From Flavobacterium sp. J372 (lineage in GTDB: Bacteria; Bacteroidota; Bacteroidia; Flavobacteriales; Flavobacteriaceae), in the NCBI RefSeq assembly GCF_024699965.1, contig NZ_JAJOMZ010000004.1, positions 1,920,001 to 1,984,000 on the forward strand: a DNA stretch of 64,000 bases. The letters run 5' to 3'. Every line of letters begins with the position of its first letter. Positions within the stretch are counted from its first letter, which is position 1. Made by a program: the position numbers and the translations under genes. The notes below the pieces were generated by a model that saw only the letters and a program-made list of their open reading frames with translations, was not told the origin of the DNA and made no database searches. Positions 26,799 through 36,909 of the stretch are shown one piece after another.

Positions 26799-28004
26799 TT
26801 ACAAATCAATAACAACCTGGTTTCTAACAATATCTTCAAATGTTTCCCGTTGGCGAATAAGGTGCCCTTTGCTGTTATGCCACAGCACCTCAGCAGGACG
26901 CGTTCGGGAGTTATAATTGCTTGCCATTGAGAAGCAATAGGCCCCGGCATTGCGGAAACACAGGATGTCACCTTCGGTTATTTCTGCTATGCGGCGGTTG
27001 CTGGCAAAAGTATCGGTTTCACAGATGTAGCCTACTACACTGTAAAAGCGCTCTTTACCTTTTGGGTTGCTTATGTTTTCTATATGGTGCTGCGAACCGT
27101 ACAGCATAGGGCGGATGAGATGGTTAAACCCGCTGTCAACTCCTGCAAAAACGGTTGAAGTAGTCTGCTTCACCACATTTACCTTTGCCAGGAAGTAGCC
27201 AGCCTCGCTTACAAGAAACTTGCCGGGCTCAAAGGCCAGTGTGAGTTCGCAACCATACTTTTTACAGAACTCATTAAAGCGCCTGGTAAGCTTTTTGCCC
27301 AACTCTTCAACATCGGTCTCTATATCGTCTTTTTTATACGGAACTTTAAACCCGCTGCCAAAATCAAGAAACTCCAGTTCTTTAAAATGCGTTGCCGCTT
27401 CAAAAAGAATTTCGGCCGCGTAGAGAAATACTTCAATATCAAGTATATCGCTGCCGGTATGCATGTGTATGCCGTTAATGTGCATTTTGGTATTCTCAAC
27501 AATGCGCAGCAGGTGCGGCATCTGGTGAATGGAGATACCAAATTTACTGTCAATATGCCCCACAGAAATGTTGCTGTTGCCTCCTGCCATAACGTGTGGA
27601 TTGATACGTATGCAAACCGGTGTGTCAGGGTGTTTAGCGCCAAACTGCTCGAGTATGGAGAGATTATCAATATTTATCTGTACACCCATTGCCGCTACTT
27701 CTTCAATCTCTTCCATCGAAACGCCGTTTGGGGTATAAATTATATCATGCGGAGCAAAACCTGCTATCAGGCCCAGCTGTACTTCCTGGATGGAAACAGT
27801 ATCCAGCCCGGAGTTCATTTGCCTGAGCAGCTTTAAAACTGAAATATTAGACAAAGCCTTTACAGCATAGTTTATGCGGAGGCTCTTTACTTTAGAGAAA
27901 GCATTTGTAAGCCGTGTATATTGTGATTGGATTTTTTCAGCGTCATAAACATATAGCGGACAGCCGAATTCAGTTGCAAGTGACAGCAGGTTTTTTGTTT
28001 CCAT
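26799..28004 (-). CDS. lysA: Diaminopimelate decarboxylase
   Basis: LysA is a PLP enzyme making L-lysine from meso-diaminopimelate. The start at 28004 (METKNLLS) is chosen because a -7 promoter element overlaps the longer start. It gives 401 residues. PLP lysine: INYAVKALSN near residue 50. The barrel shows GIHMHTGSDI, LDFGSGFKVPY, and AFEPGKFLVSEAG. The C-terminal domain has VGYICETDTFASNR and GAYCFSMASNYNSR. Single gene. Confidence 0.95.
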   Translation of the reverse strand: METKNLLSLATEFGCPLYVYDAEKIQSQYTRLTNAFSKVKSLRINYAVKALSNISVLKLLRQMNSGLDTVSIQEVQLGLIAGFAPHDIIYTPNGVSMEEIEEVAAMGVQINIDNLSILEQFGAKHPDTPVCIRINPHVMAGGNSNISVGHIDSKFGISIHQMPHLLRIVENTKMHINGIHMHTGSDILDIEVFLYAAEILFEAATHFKELEFLDFGSGFKVPYKKDDIETDVEELGKKLTRRFNEFCKKYGCELTLAFEPGKFLVSEAGYFLAKVNVVKQTTSTVFAGVDSGFNHLIRPMLYGSQHHIENISNPKGKERFYSVVGYICETDTFASNRRIAEITEGDILCFRNAGAYCFSMASNYNSRTRPAEVLWHNSKGHLIRQRETFEDIVRNQVVIDL

Positions 28005-28019
28005 AATTACAAGTTTAGG

Positions 28020-28027
28020 CAAAGTTA
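28020..28027 (-). promoter_or_regulatory. TAnnTTTG -7 element of lysA
   Basis: The minus strand reads TAACTTTG, 16 nt before the chosen ATG at 28004. Transcription would begin only about 8 nt before it, so the mRNA leader is very short. Confidence 0.55.
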
Positions 28028-28161
28028 TGGTGCTATACTTCGCTAAAACAAATAATTACGGAAGAATAATAAAAATATAACAAAATGTTATAAAATTTAT
28101 AATTATGAAAATTCTGATTTCAAACATCTAACCAGTAGTCGTAATTCATAATTCGTAATTA

Positions 28162-29237
28162 TTAAGCTGCTACTTCTGCAATATCTTCTGTAGTAAGCAA
28201 TTCTAATAAAGCTTTTTCCTGAGCGTTCATTTCCTGCCCCGCATCAAAGTTTTTAGGTACATACTTCCATAGCGTGCCTTTTTCGTAAGATGCAATTACC
28301 GTAGGATGCACGTAATATTTTTTACAAACTGTCCGGGTATTGCCAAGCTTTTGGGCAACTGAGTCAAGTACGTTCACAACTTTACGTTTACAATCTGTAA
28401 TGCCGCCATGCTCGCCCAGTTCGTGGAAACTGCACAGTGCATTAAGGCTGCCAGCCCATGCCCGGAAATCTTTTGCTGTAAAGTCTTCACCCGTAATTCC
28501 CTTAATGTAGTTATTTACGTCAGCCGAGCCGATGGTGTGGTGCGTGCCGTCATCATCATAATACTGAAAAAGTTCATGCCCCGGGATTTCCTTACACTTC
28601 TTAACGAGGTTAGCCATCTTTCGGCTTTGCAGCTTTATTTTATGCTTTACGCCTTTTTTCCGGTAAAGTCAAATGTGACGGTTGAACCCTCAAACTTCAC
28701 GTGCTTATCACGAAGAGTAGTAAGCCCAAACGAACCATACAGCTTTTTATAGGCATCATTCCCTATCCGAATGTTCGTCAGTTCTATAAGCCGTACTACC
28801 AGCGCCACAACTTTTTCATAAGGCAGGCCTTTACGGTTCAGGTCTTTATCTACCTGTTCGCGGATAGCTGGCAAAGCTAGTGCAAACCGCCTGAGCCTGA
28901 AAAATTTGCTTTGGTTGCGTATTTTGTTCCACTCGGGGTGGTAACGATATTGCTTACGCCCTTTGGCATCAATACCTGTAACCTGCAGGTGTCCGTTCTC
29001 AAAAGGTGAAATCCATACGTTTTCCCATGCCGGCGGTATTACAAGCATTTTTATACGTTCAAGCACAGCTTTGTCACGCACGGGTGTGCCAAGCTCATCC
29101 GCATAAGCAAAACCGCCGGACTTACGCTTTCTGTAAAAACCTTTATCTGTGTTAAGGTAATAGCGAAGGCCAACGGCTTTGGCGGTTATTTTAGGGTCTC
29201 GCCCTATCTTTTCAAGTTTCTTGTGAAGCCTTTTCAT
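28162..29237 (-). CDS. DNA topoisomerase IB, frameshifted
   Basis: Two frames (29237-28647 and 28617-28162) make a type IB topoisomerase of about 357 residues, which relaxes supercoils by a tyrosyl-DNA intermediate. The N-terminal domain has LRYYLNTDKGFYRKRKSGGF and WISPFENGHLQVTGIDAKGRKQYRYHP. The core has RLIELTNIRIGNDAY; the C-terminal part has DFRAWAGSLNAL and the catalytic tyrosine in KKYYVHPTVIASYE. The frame breaks at the T6 of 28654-28659: one extra A on the coding strand restores GKKGVKHKIKLQSRK. Its start overlaps the stop of the upstream small gene by 1 nt. Confidence 0.85.
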
Positions 29238-29551
29238 TATGATTCACATCCTGTGTCGCGGCCTTTAATGCTCAGGTTGTGCAGCATCATGGCAGCACTG
29301 CCTTCGCTATAGGCCATGTGCCCTGCTACAAATACTCCTTTTTCTCCGTCTTTAGATTTTATACCGTAAACGGTAGCCTCGTCACCCGGGTCGGTTTCAC
29401 CTTCGTAGCGGTAAATTTCAACAATTTCAAATTCGTCGCAATGTTCTTTTATACGGTCCTCCTCAAGGTTAAAATCGGTTGTAAAGCCTTTATCGGCCAG
29501 GTCCTGCAAGGCCTTAGAAACCGTTGCGTAGTGATACATCTGTCTGTCCAT
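29237..29551 (-). CDS. Small conserved-looking protein of unknown function
   Basis: This 104-residue cytoplasmic protein contains [22 protein letters not shown] and [25 protein letters not shown], a compact alpha/beta pattern. It ends GRDTGCES. The stop overlaps the topoisomerase IB start by 1 nt (TAATG), so the two are translationally coupled. The function is not inferable. Confidence 0.7.
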   Translation of the reverse strand: MDRQMYHYATVSKALQDLADKGFTTDFNLEEDRIKEHCDEFEIVEIYRYEGETDPGDEATVYGIKSKDGEKGVFVAGHMAYSEGSAAMMLHNLSIKGRDTGCES

Positions 29552-29755
29552 GATTGTAAGTTTTATGGTTGTTTTGTTCCTGAATTAAAATTACGGCTTT
29601 ACCGTTTTTACCGCTGCCAATGAAATGTTAAATGTAAAAGAGGAAAATTCTTATAGAATCGACTACTCGAATTTTAGATTTTTAGATTGCAAGACTGGAC
29701 ATAAATGAAACTGTCGAAATATCGAATGGTCGAAAAATCTAATAATCGAAATAAG

Positions 29756-29763
29756 TATCTTTG
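29756..29763 (+). promoter_or_regulatory. TAnnTTTG -7 element of rnpB
   Basis: TATCTTTG, an exact consensus match, lies 8 nt before the predicted 5' end of the RNase P RNA. Confidence 0.65.
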
Positions 29764-29770
29764 CCGGAAA

Positions 29771-30083
29771 GCAGGCCGCCTTATCGCTTCCGTTAATTCG
29801 GGGGAGGAAAGTCCGGGCACCGGAGGGCAGCATAGCGGGTAACGCCCGCCACCTTCGTTTAGGCGAGGGGAGGACAAGTGCAGCAGAAAGTATGTACAGG
29901 TAATGCTGTAGTGAAACCAGGTAAACTCTATGCGGTGAAATGCCATGTATACCGGCTATATGTAGGGCGGCCCGCCCGATGCCGGGGGTAGGCAGATAGA
30001 CCACGGCAGCAATGCCGGGGCCAGATAAATGATAAGGCTTCTTTACAAACGAGAGGACAGAACCCGGCTTACAGGCCTGCTTT
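29771..30083 (+). ncRNA. rnpB: RNase P RNA component (class A)
   Basis: The RNA cleaves 5' leaders from pre-tRNAs. The conserved 5' core GGAGGAAAGTCCGGGC (about 29802) and the 3' core ACAGAACCCGGCTTAC (about 30058) are clear. The ends pair as helix P1 (GCAGGCC at 29771 with GGCCTGC at 30074), immediately followed by seven Ts that serve as terminator. The length of about 310 nt fits. A match to the -7 consensus sits just upstream. The ORFs drawn over this region are not genes. Confidence 0.95.
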
Positions 30084-30164
30084 TTTTATTTCATCAGAAC
30101 ATTAACAACACCTTATGCCGTCTTTAAGATAAGCTAAACACTTGCAGTTGTACCTTTACAACAT

Positions 30165-30398
30165 GAGCAGGATGGCATAGCCAGTCAAAAACGGTCAAAC
30201 GAAGATGACGGGTAGTCAGTATTGCCGATGGAGGCTGTAAGGGGCGCTGCACTTTCCACCCGTTCGTGCAGGGCAAAAACCTACGCCGGCGCGCAAGCGG
30301 AAACCGGTCAGCAACACGGCATGTGATCACGGCATGCGGAATTCCTGAACTAAACTTTTTAAGACTGCCGGAGAGGTTTTGCTTCTCCGGCAGTTTTT
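30165..30398 (+). ncRNA. Candidate non-coding RNA between rnpB and the orphan nuclease-like gene
   Basis: The 375-nt gap between rnpB and 30459 is GC-rich, has no convincing ORF, and ends with a strong intrinsic terminator (30364-30398). rnpB already has its own P1/T7 terminator, so the second one implies another + strand transcript. A weak -7-like element, TACCTTTA, is at 30151. Internal hairpins include TGCAC...GTGCA (about 30247-30270). In one frame, short open pieces are separated by TAG and TAA, consistent with non-coding or decayed sequence. I cannot assign a family. Confidence 0.35.
30364..30398 (+). terminator. Strong Rho-independent terminator
   Basis: A perfect 11-bp stem (ACTGCCGGAGA/TCTCCGGCAGT) with a 9-nt loop is followed by TTTTTGTG. 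It lies about 280 nt past rnpB and 38 nt before the next promoter element. Confidence 0.9.
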
Positions 30399-30435
30399 GT
30401 GTATTTTGCTATCAAATAAAATTCGCATCTTTCGT

Positions 30436-30443
30436 TATATTTG
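30436..30443 (+). promoter_or_regulatory. TAnnTTTG -7 element before the orphan nuclease-like gene
   Basis: TATATTTG lies 15 nt before the ATG at 30459, predicting a leader of about 9 nt. Confidence 0.55.
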
Positions 30444-30458
30444 ATTTAAAAAGTCAAA

Positions 30459-32360
30459 ATGGAGCCAATTTATTTAGATGAAGAGTTTAAAGCTATGTGG
30501 AGGTATGCATTAGATCAAGCTAAAACTGATAGAGAAAGATATTTCAATTGGATAAAAGAAGAAATAAATATAGCTATAAAACTGATAAACAAATACGACA
30601 AAATTTATATTTTAGGAGCTTTAGGAGCAAAGCTTATTGCTGCATCACCTACATTGTATAATCAGATGTTAGAAGATTATAGAGGGGAAGATCAAGAGCA
30701 TGCTGATAGAGAAAAGCTTATTCCCAATGATGAAATTGAAGTTTTATTAGAATATGCATTGAATATAGCATCAGCATCAGAAAATGAAAATAAAAACGTA
30801 GTTCCAAATGAAGAGGAAATTAATGAAATCATAGAACAGTTGTCGAAAATAAAAATGAACATTGGTTTTTATGAAATGTCTGCAGATAACCCAAAAGGAG
30901 GCAATGAATTTGATCACTGGCTAAAAATCACTGTTATGGAAGACGCAATGCACGTTAGAGGAGATGGCTATCAATCTCACATATCTGAAGTGTATGAAGA
31001 AACATTCAAACCCCATGATGATTTTTTAAATCGTTATTATGGCTTTACTTCAAAAGATATTTTTAATATTATAAAAAGGTTTGATGTACTAGTTTCGTCT
31101 AAAATAGGGAATGCCTTTGGTAGTGCGCTTGCTCACCAAAGATTCATGGAGTGGAGTGAACAAAATAATCAAGAGATGGTTATTGAAAAAATGATTGCAA
31201 CAGGTAAGCATTTTATTCAGCAATTCATGGAAGATAATTTAGACTTATATGATGAGAGAAATCCTGAAACATTATCCTTATTACCATTGGATTACATTGA
31301 AGGCTATAACAGACTTTTTTGGGTGATTCCTCAAGGAGAGAAAGAGGAAAAAATATTTAAACTATTTTCACATGAATTTGGTGATAATAAGCCTTTTCTT
31401 GAAGGCAAATTTGGAGGATTTATATTGGGTGATACCGTGGCGCAAACAAAACCATTGGTAAAGTATGAAGAAAAATATTACTGTTTTTCTTTAAGTCTTC
31501 CATTTAGAAATATATTTAATATAACAGCCGGATTATTACAATTAGCTGATAATGTTTATTATGAACATTCTTTTAAAGGCAACTCTTTTTCGGGTTCCCG
31601 TGATAATTATATAGAAAGAAAATCCAAAGAACTGTTTGAAAAGCTGCTACCTTCTGTGAAATTTTATCACTCTCTAAAATATAACATTATTGAAGATGAT
31701 ATGCCTAAAGAGCCTGAATTGGACATTTTAGGCGTTGGAAATGAAGCTTTATACATAATTGAGGTTAAAGCTGGCGAGCTTAACAAAAAGCACCGAAGAG
31801 GAGCAATACTAGGTTTGAAAGATAGATTACGTGATACGGTAAATGAAGGCTCATATCAATGTTATAGGGCTGAAAATTACATCGTAAAAAATGAAAGTCC
31901 TGAATTTCGATATGTTGCCGACGGAAAGCAAAATACTCTAGCAATAGATAAAACAAAGCCGTATCGATATGTAAAGATTTCTGTGATGTTTGAGCATCTG
32001 TCCGCAGTTTCAGTAAATCTTGCATATTTAATTAAAACTGGAGTGCTTAGCGATAGTTATAAATGGACATGGATTATATCGCTATATGACTTAATGATTT
32101 TCTCAGACCTGATTGACACTGAAGATGACTTCAAAAAATATCTTGATAATAGAATAGCACTATATGAGAGAGATGATATTGAGTTTGAGGATGAAATTGA
32201 TATTCTTGGCTATTTATTTGAAAATAATTTTAGGTTACCTGAAAAAAATAATGAAGAGAAAATATTTATAAAATCATATAGAGATGAAATTGATAAATAT
32301 TACAACAAAAAAGATGTAGGGATGTGCGGACTGCAAAAGCCTGCCAAAAAAGGCGGTTAA
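30459..32360 (+). CDS. Orphan protein with a PD-(D/E)XK nuclease-like motif set
   Basis: The protein has 633 residues and no signal peptide or membrane helix. Residues 1-130 are helical and acidic (MWRYALDQAKTDRERYFNWI). The C-terminal third holds a likely PD-(D/E)XK core: EPELDILGVGNEALYIIEVKAG, split here as D422 and E435-V-K437, followed by a basic helix (KKHRRGAILGLKDRL) and Q467 in SYQCYRAENYI. This D, ExK, Q spacing fits restriction-endonuclease-like folds such as NERD and RecB. It is much more AT-rich than its neighbours, suggesting transfer. It is alone behind a terminator and its own promoter, with no modification or toxin/antitoxin partner. I infer a nuclease role, possibly in defence; the gene as a whole is not recognised. 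Confidence 0.6.
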   Translation: MEPIYLDEEFKAMWRYALDQAKTDRERYFNWIKEEINIAIKLINKYDKIYILGALGAKLIAASPTLYNQMLEDYRGEDQEHADREKLIPNDEIEVLLEYALNIASASENENKNVVPNEEEINEIIEQLSKIKMNIGFYEMSADNPKGGNEFDHWLKITVMEDAMHVRGDGYQSHISEVYEETFKPHDDFLNRYYGFTSKDIFNIIKRFDVLVSSKIGNAFGSALAHQRFMEWSEQNNQEMVIEKMIATGKHFIQQFMEDNLDLYDERNPETLSLLPLDYIEGYNRLFWVIPQGEKEEKIFKLFSHEFGDNKPFLEGKFGGFILGDTVAQTKPLVKYEEKYYCFSLSLPFRNIFNITAGLLQLADNVYYEHSFKGNSFSGSRDNYIERKSKELFEKLLPSVKFYHSLKYNIIEDDMPKEPELDILGVGNEALYIIEVKAGELNKKHRRGAILGLKDRLRDTVNEGSYQCYRAENYIVKNESPEFRYVADGKQNTLAIDKTKPYRYVKISVMFEHLSAVSVNLAYLIKTGVLSDSYKWTWIISLYDLMIFSDLIDTEDDFKKYLDNRIALYERDDIEFEDEIDILGYLFENNFRLPEKNNEEKIFIKSYRDEIDKYYNKKDVGMCGLQKPAKKGG

Positions 32361-32815
32361 ATACCTAACTTCTCAATCACCACCCCAACCATCAAAACAT
32401 TCGGCAGGTAAGGCCCGCTGAAGCCATGTTGTACAGTAACTTTATAAGTGCCTGACTTAAACGGGACGCTCTTTTTAATAATTTGCTTCAGATCACAGAT
32501 GTCGCCAGTGCAGCTGCCGAGGTCTTTGCCCGATTTTGTTCGCAGCTCAAGATTGGCCATGACAGTTTCAGTAGCGCCGTCCGGGTTGGTTATTGCTATG
32601 GCTACCGGAAGATTGGTATAACCCGGATTGTACACATGTGAAAAGTTAAGCACCAGCTTGCCTGTAGAAATATCTTCGCCCAGCTCAAGGCTGAATGATT
32701 TTACATCGCTTTGCATCCAGCGGTTATCTTCAAAGTTTTTGGTGCTGTCGCTTACAACTGCATCGCTGCATGAGAGAAACGGAACTATAAGTAAAATCAG
32801 GAGCAGCTTTTTCAC
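32357..32815 (-). CDS. GldH-like lipoprotein
   Basis: The 152-residue protein has a lipobox (LIVPFLSCSD; Cys16) and a beta-rich mature part. NRWMQSDVKSFSLEL, VYNPGYTNLPVAIAITNPDG and GTYKVTVQHGF follow the layout of GldH, a lipoprotein needed for gliding motility. The match is by pattern, so it might instead be an unrelated lipoprotein. The gene is 6 nt downstream of the thioredoxin-fold gene and converges with the orphan gene (4-nt overlap). Confidence 0.5.
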   Translation of the reverse strand: MKKLLLILLIVPFLSCSDAVVSDSTKNFEDNRWMQSDVKSFSLELGEDISTGKLVLNFSHVYNPGYTNLPVAIAITNPDGATETVMANLELRTKSGKDLGSCTGDICDLKQIIKKSVPFKSGTYKVTVQHGFSGPYLPNVLMVGVVIEKLGI

Positions 32816-32821
32816 AATGGG

Positions 32822-34207
32822 TTATTTAAGTTCGCTTTCAAAGTCAGGGCTTAGCAGGTCGGCAAAGGCATTTTTAATTGTACCATCAGGGTTCAGTACA
32901 ATGGTCCTGTCTATTTTAGTGAATACCCAGTCTTCACGAAGGCGTGCAAAATCTGTAGCGCGCAGCTGCGTTGCCGCAGAAAAATCATAGCGTGTAACAA
33001 CCCTTTTCCATTGCTCATCACTGTCTACATTTACGGCTATAAAATTAAGCGCCGGGTATTTCTTTTTCAGGCTTACAACCTTCTTGTATATTTCTTCAAA
33101 CTGCACCTTTGCCACTGTGGTCCAGAAGAAAACTATGGTTGTACCTTTAGCCAGCACATCTGTTGACTGTCCGTTTTGGGTAACCAGCGGAATTTGCGGC
33201 AGGCGGCTCCCCGGGTTTAGCTTAGCTATGGCGCGGCCCATTTTATGTATTTCGTTGGTATCGCTTTTATCCGTAGAAAGTTGCAGGTATTTTTTCAGGA
33301 AAGTACGGTTATGCTGAATGTTCCTGTCTTCCAGCAAGTAAGAAAAGGCAATATTGTCAAGCACACCGTTTCTTATTTTTTCATTAGTAAATAATGAGTT
33401 AGCGATATCAAGTTTGGCAATATGGTCCCGCAGGGCATTTTCAGCGCTTATGCTGGCATCTTTTACGTTTTCAACCGCCCTGTTATTAAGCATTGCTGTA
33501 TAATACCTCATAAAAGGCGAAAAAGTAGATAAGGCAGGATTATTCAGGTTTATATTTTTCCTGAAATCATAATAATCTTTAGGCAGCTGCGGCCTTACAT
33601 CCCGCCCGGTACGTCTTTCATGCACATAAGGGTAATATTCCCTTTTAGTGTAATAATTCAGGTCAACACGCGCTTTTGCATAGAAATCAAATCCGTCACT
33701 CCACTGAATGGTTTTTTTACTTTTTTCGTAAAAATTCTTCCGCCTCGCATAAGTTGAGTCAATATCCCGCAGGAATTTTGAAAGCTCTTTATCATAAGAC
33801 ATCAATCCTGAAGACCTGTCTTTTTCATGTGCGAGCGCAAGTTCCATCATAAAGTTATTTTTGGCTTCGCCACGGCCACTGAAAACTATTGACTGGTCAA
33901 AGTCCCGCGCGTTGATTGAGACCATTAGGCTGTCATTCTTATCAAAGTAAACATACTGGTACTCCGGCTCATGCTTAAAATTGTACATACCGGGCGTAAG
34001 GGAGTCAAACTTTACAATGAAGCGGTTGTTTTTGTCAAGCAGCAGTGTATCAATTACAGTATTGCCCCGGCTGAATAGCACATAACGCGTTTGCGGGTTC
34101 TGCACTTCGCCGCCAAAATATGCGGTATAGTTATCATCGCTCCTGTTGCATGACAGCAGGAGCGGCAGTAAAACCAACACAAGTAAAAAATAGCAAGGTT
34201 TGTGCAT
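32822..34207 (-). CDS. Thioredoxin-fold lipoprotein (TlpA-like) without CxxC
   Basis: The start at 34207 (MHKPCYFLLVLVLLPLLLSC) is preferred over the 24-nt longer frame because a promoter overlaps the latter. It gives 461 residues: a lipobox (LLLSCNR), an N-terminal beta domain, a helical middle (about 95-320), and a C-terminal thioredoxin fold (PQIPLVTQNGQSTDV, TTIVFFWTTVAKVQFEEIY, FIAVNVDSD). The site of the usual CxxC reads TTVAKV, so it cannot be a classical thiol-disulfide oxidoreductase. It is probably an outer- or inner-membrane-anchored periplasmic protein, co-transcribed with the GldH-like gene. Confidence 0.82.
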   Translation of the reverse strand: MHKPCYFLLVLVLLPLLLSCNRSDDNYTAYFGGEVQNPQTRYVLFSRGNTVIDTLLLDKNNRFIVKFDSLTPGMYNFKHEPEYQYVYFDKNDSLMVSINARDFDQSIVFSGRGEAKNNFMMELALAHEKDRSSGLMSYDKELSKFLRDIDSTYARRKNFYEKSKKTIQWSDGFDFYAKARVDLNYYTKREYYPYVHERRTGRDVRPQLPKDYYDFRKNINLNNPALSTFSPFMRYYTAMLNNRAVENVKDASISAENALRDHIAKLDIANSLFTNEKIRNGVLDNIAFSYLLEDRNIQHNRTFLKKYLQLSTDKSDTNEIHKMGRAIAKLNPGSRLPQIPLVTQNGQSTDVLAKGTTIVFFWTTVAKVQFEEIYKKVVSLKKKYPALNFIAVNVDSDEQWKRVVTRYDFSAATQLRATDFARLREDWVFTKIDRTIVLNPDGTIKNAFADLLSPDFESELK

Positions 34208-34228
34208 AAAACACTTTTGGGCTAATTG

Positions 34229-34236
34229 CAAATGTA
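34229..34236 (-). promoter_or_regulatory. TAnnTTTG -7 element before the thioredoxin-fold gene
   Basis: The minus strand reads TACATTTG, ending 22 nt before the ATG at 34207. It overlaps the TTG start of the longer frame and so argues against it. Confidence 0.6.
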
Positions 34237-34274
34237 TTTTTTACGAAAGTGAAGGCTTGTTAAAAAGCTGTTAA

Positions 34275-35975
<1,701 letters not shown>

Positions 35976-35979
35976 AAAA

Positions 35980-36009
35980 ATCCCGTAAGTTTTTGGCTTA
36001 CGGGATTTT
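35980..36009. terminator. Bidirectional terminator
   Basis: ATCCCGTAAG pairs with CTTACGGGAT around a 7-nt loop. A T-run follows on the + strand and an A-run precedes it, so it serves the ABC-F gene and the convergent small lipoprotein gene. Confidence 0.9.
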
Positions 36010-36016
36010 CTTTATG

Positions 36017-36184
36017 CTATCGTCTGAATTTGCTTATCAGCCAAAGTATTAAAGCAATTACGGCAACTACTATAATTATGCCTACCCACATTCCGGCCTG
36101 GAAGATGTCGCCTATAACTTCGCAGCCGGTTACAAGTGAAAGCAGCATAGCGAAAAAGCTGAGTTTAAAGATCCTGTTGTTCAT
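36017..36184 (-). CDS. Small membrane lipoprotein
   Basis: This 55-codon gene starts at ATG 36184. It encodes MNNRIFKLSFFAMLLSLVTG then a lipobox cysteine (GCEVIGDIF), and a second hydrophobic stretch (WVGIIIVVAVIALILWLI) before a basic tail KFRR. Signal peptide plus one transmembrane helix is typical of small flavobacterial envelope proteins, sometimes mislabelled as phosphatidate cytidylyltransferase. It ends 8 nt before the bidirectional terminator. Confidence 0.7.
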   Translation of the reverse strand: MNNRIFKLSFFAMLLSLVTGCEVIGDIFQAGMWVGIIIVVAVIALILWLISKFRR

Positions 36185-36309
36185 GATGTTTATCTTTAGG
36201 TTATTGATACATAAAGGTATGCAGATGCATATTGCGCAATAGTTAACAAAAATGTAATTGTAATAATATTAAGACAGAACATAATTGAGCCTGTATTTTT
36301 CAGCAACGG

Positions 36310-36317
36310 TATTTTTG
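36310..36317 (+). promoter_or_regulatory. TAnnTTTG -7 element of the pyrR-pyrB operon
   Basis: TATTTTTG matches the consensus, 37 nt before the pyrR ATG. Confidence 0.6.
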
Positions 36318-36354
36318 CCTATTTTTACAAACCAAACACACAACCCCAGCACAC

Positions 36355-36888
36355 ATGAGCCGCAAAATATTGCTTACTGCCAAAGAAGTCAATATCATAC
36401 TGCACCGCTTTGCCTGCCAGCTTATTGAGAAGCATCTTGATTTTAAGGAAACCGTACTTATTGGGCTGCAGCCAAGGGGTAAATTCCTTGCAGAACGTAT
36501 AAAGTCGATTCTTGAAAATGAGTATGGCGTTCAAGGTATACAACTTGGCTTTCTGGATATTACCTTTTTCAGGGATGATTTCCGCAGAAGCGAAAAGCCG
36601 CTTGAAGCCAACCGTACAGAGATAGATTTCCTTGTGGAAAACAAACAAGTGGTATTTATTGATGATGTATTGTATACAGGGCGCAGCATCAGGGCGGCGC
36701 TTACAGCGATACAGTCGTTCGGTAGGCCGTCGGGCATTGAGCTTCTTGTATTGGTTGACAGGCGCTTTAGCCGCCACCTGCCCATTCAGCCCGACTATCG
36801 GGGCAGACAGGTAGATGCCATTAATAATGAAAAAGTAAAAGTATGCTGGAAAGACAATGACGGGGAAGACCAGGTGTACCTTGTTTAG
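36355..36888 (+). CDS. pyrR: Bifunctional pyr regulator / uracil phosphoribosyltransferase
   Basis: PyrR has a PRTase fold and in many bacteria also controls pyrimidine genes. The 177 residues show the PRPP-binding loop VVFIDDVLYTGRSIRAAL and the N-terminal LIGLQPRGKFLAERI. The C-terminal LLVLVDRRFSRHLPIQPDYRG is standard for PyrR. It is followed by pyrB after 21 nt, so it probably lies at the head of a pyr operon. I see no attenuator hairpin in the short leader. Confidence 0.92.
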   Translation: MSRKILLTAKEVNIILHRFACQLIEKHLDFKETVLIGLQPRGKFLAERIKSILENEYGVQGIQLGFLDITFFRDDFRRSEKPLEANRTEIDFLVENKQVVFIDDVLYTGRSIRAALTAIQSFGRPSGIELLVLVDRRFSRHLPIQPDYRGRQVDAINNEKVKVCWKDNDGEDQVYLV

Positions 36889-36909
36889 ATTTAACTACTG
36901 CAACACAGA

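Noticed and set aside
29663-30004. ORFs opposite rnpB
   Set aside because: Shadows of a structured RNA gene.
30124-30481. ORFs of 68 and 71 codons around the rnpB-downstream terminator
   Set aside because: They cross the terminator hairpin and have no start signals or recognisable composition; the region looks non-coding.
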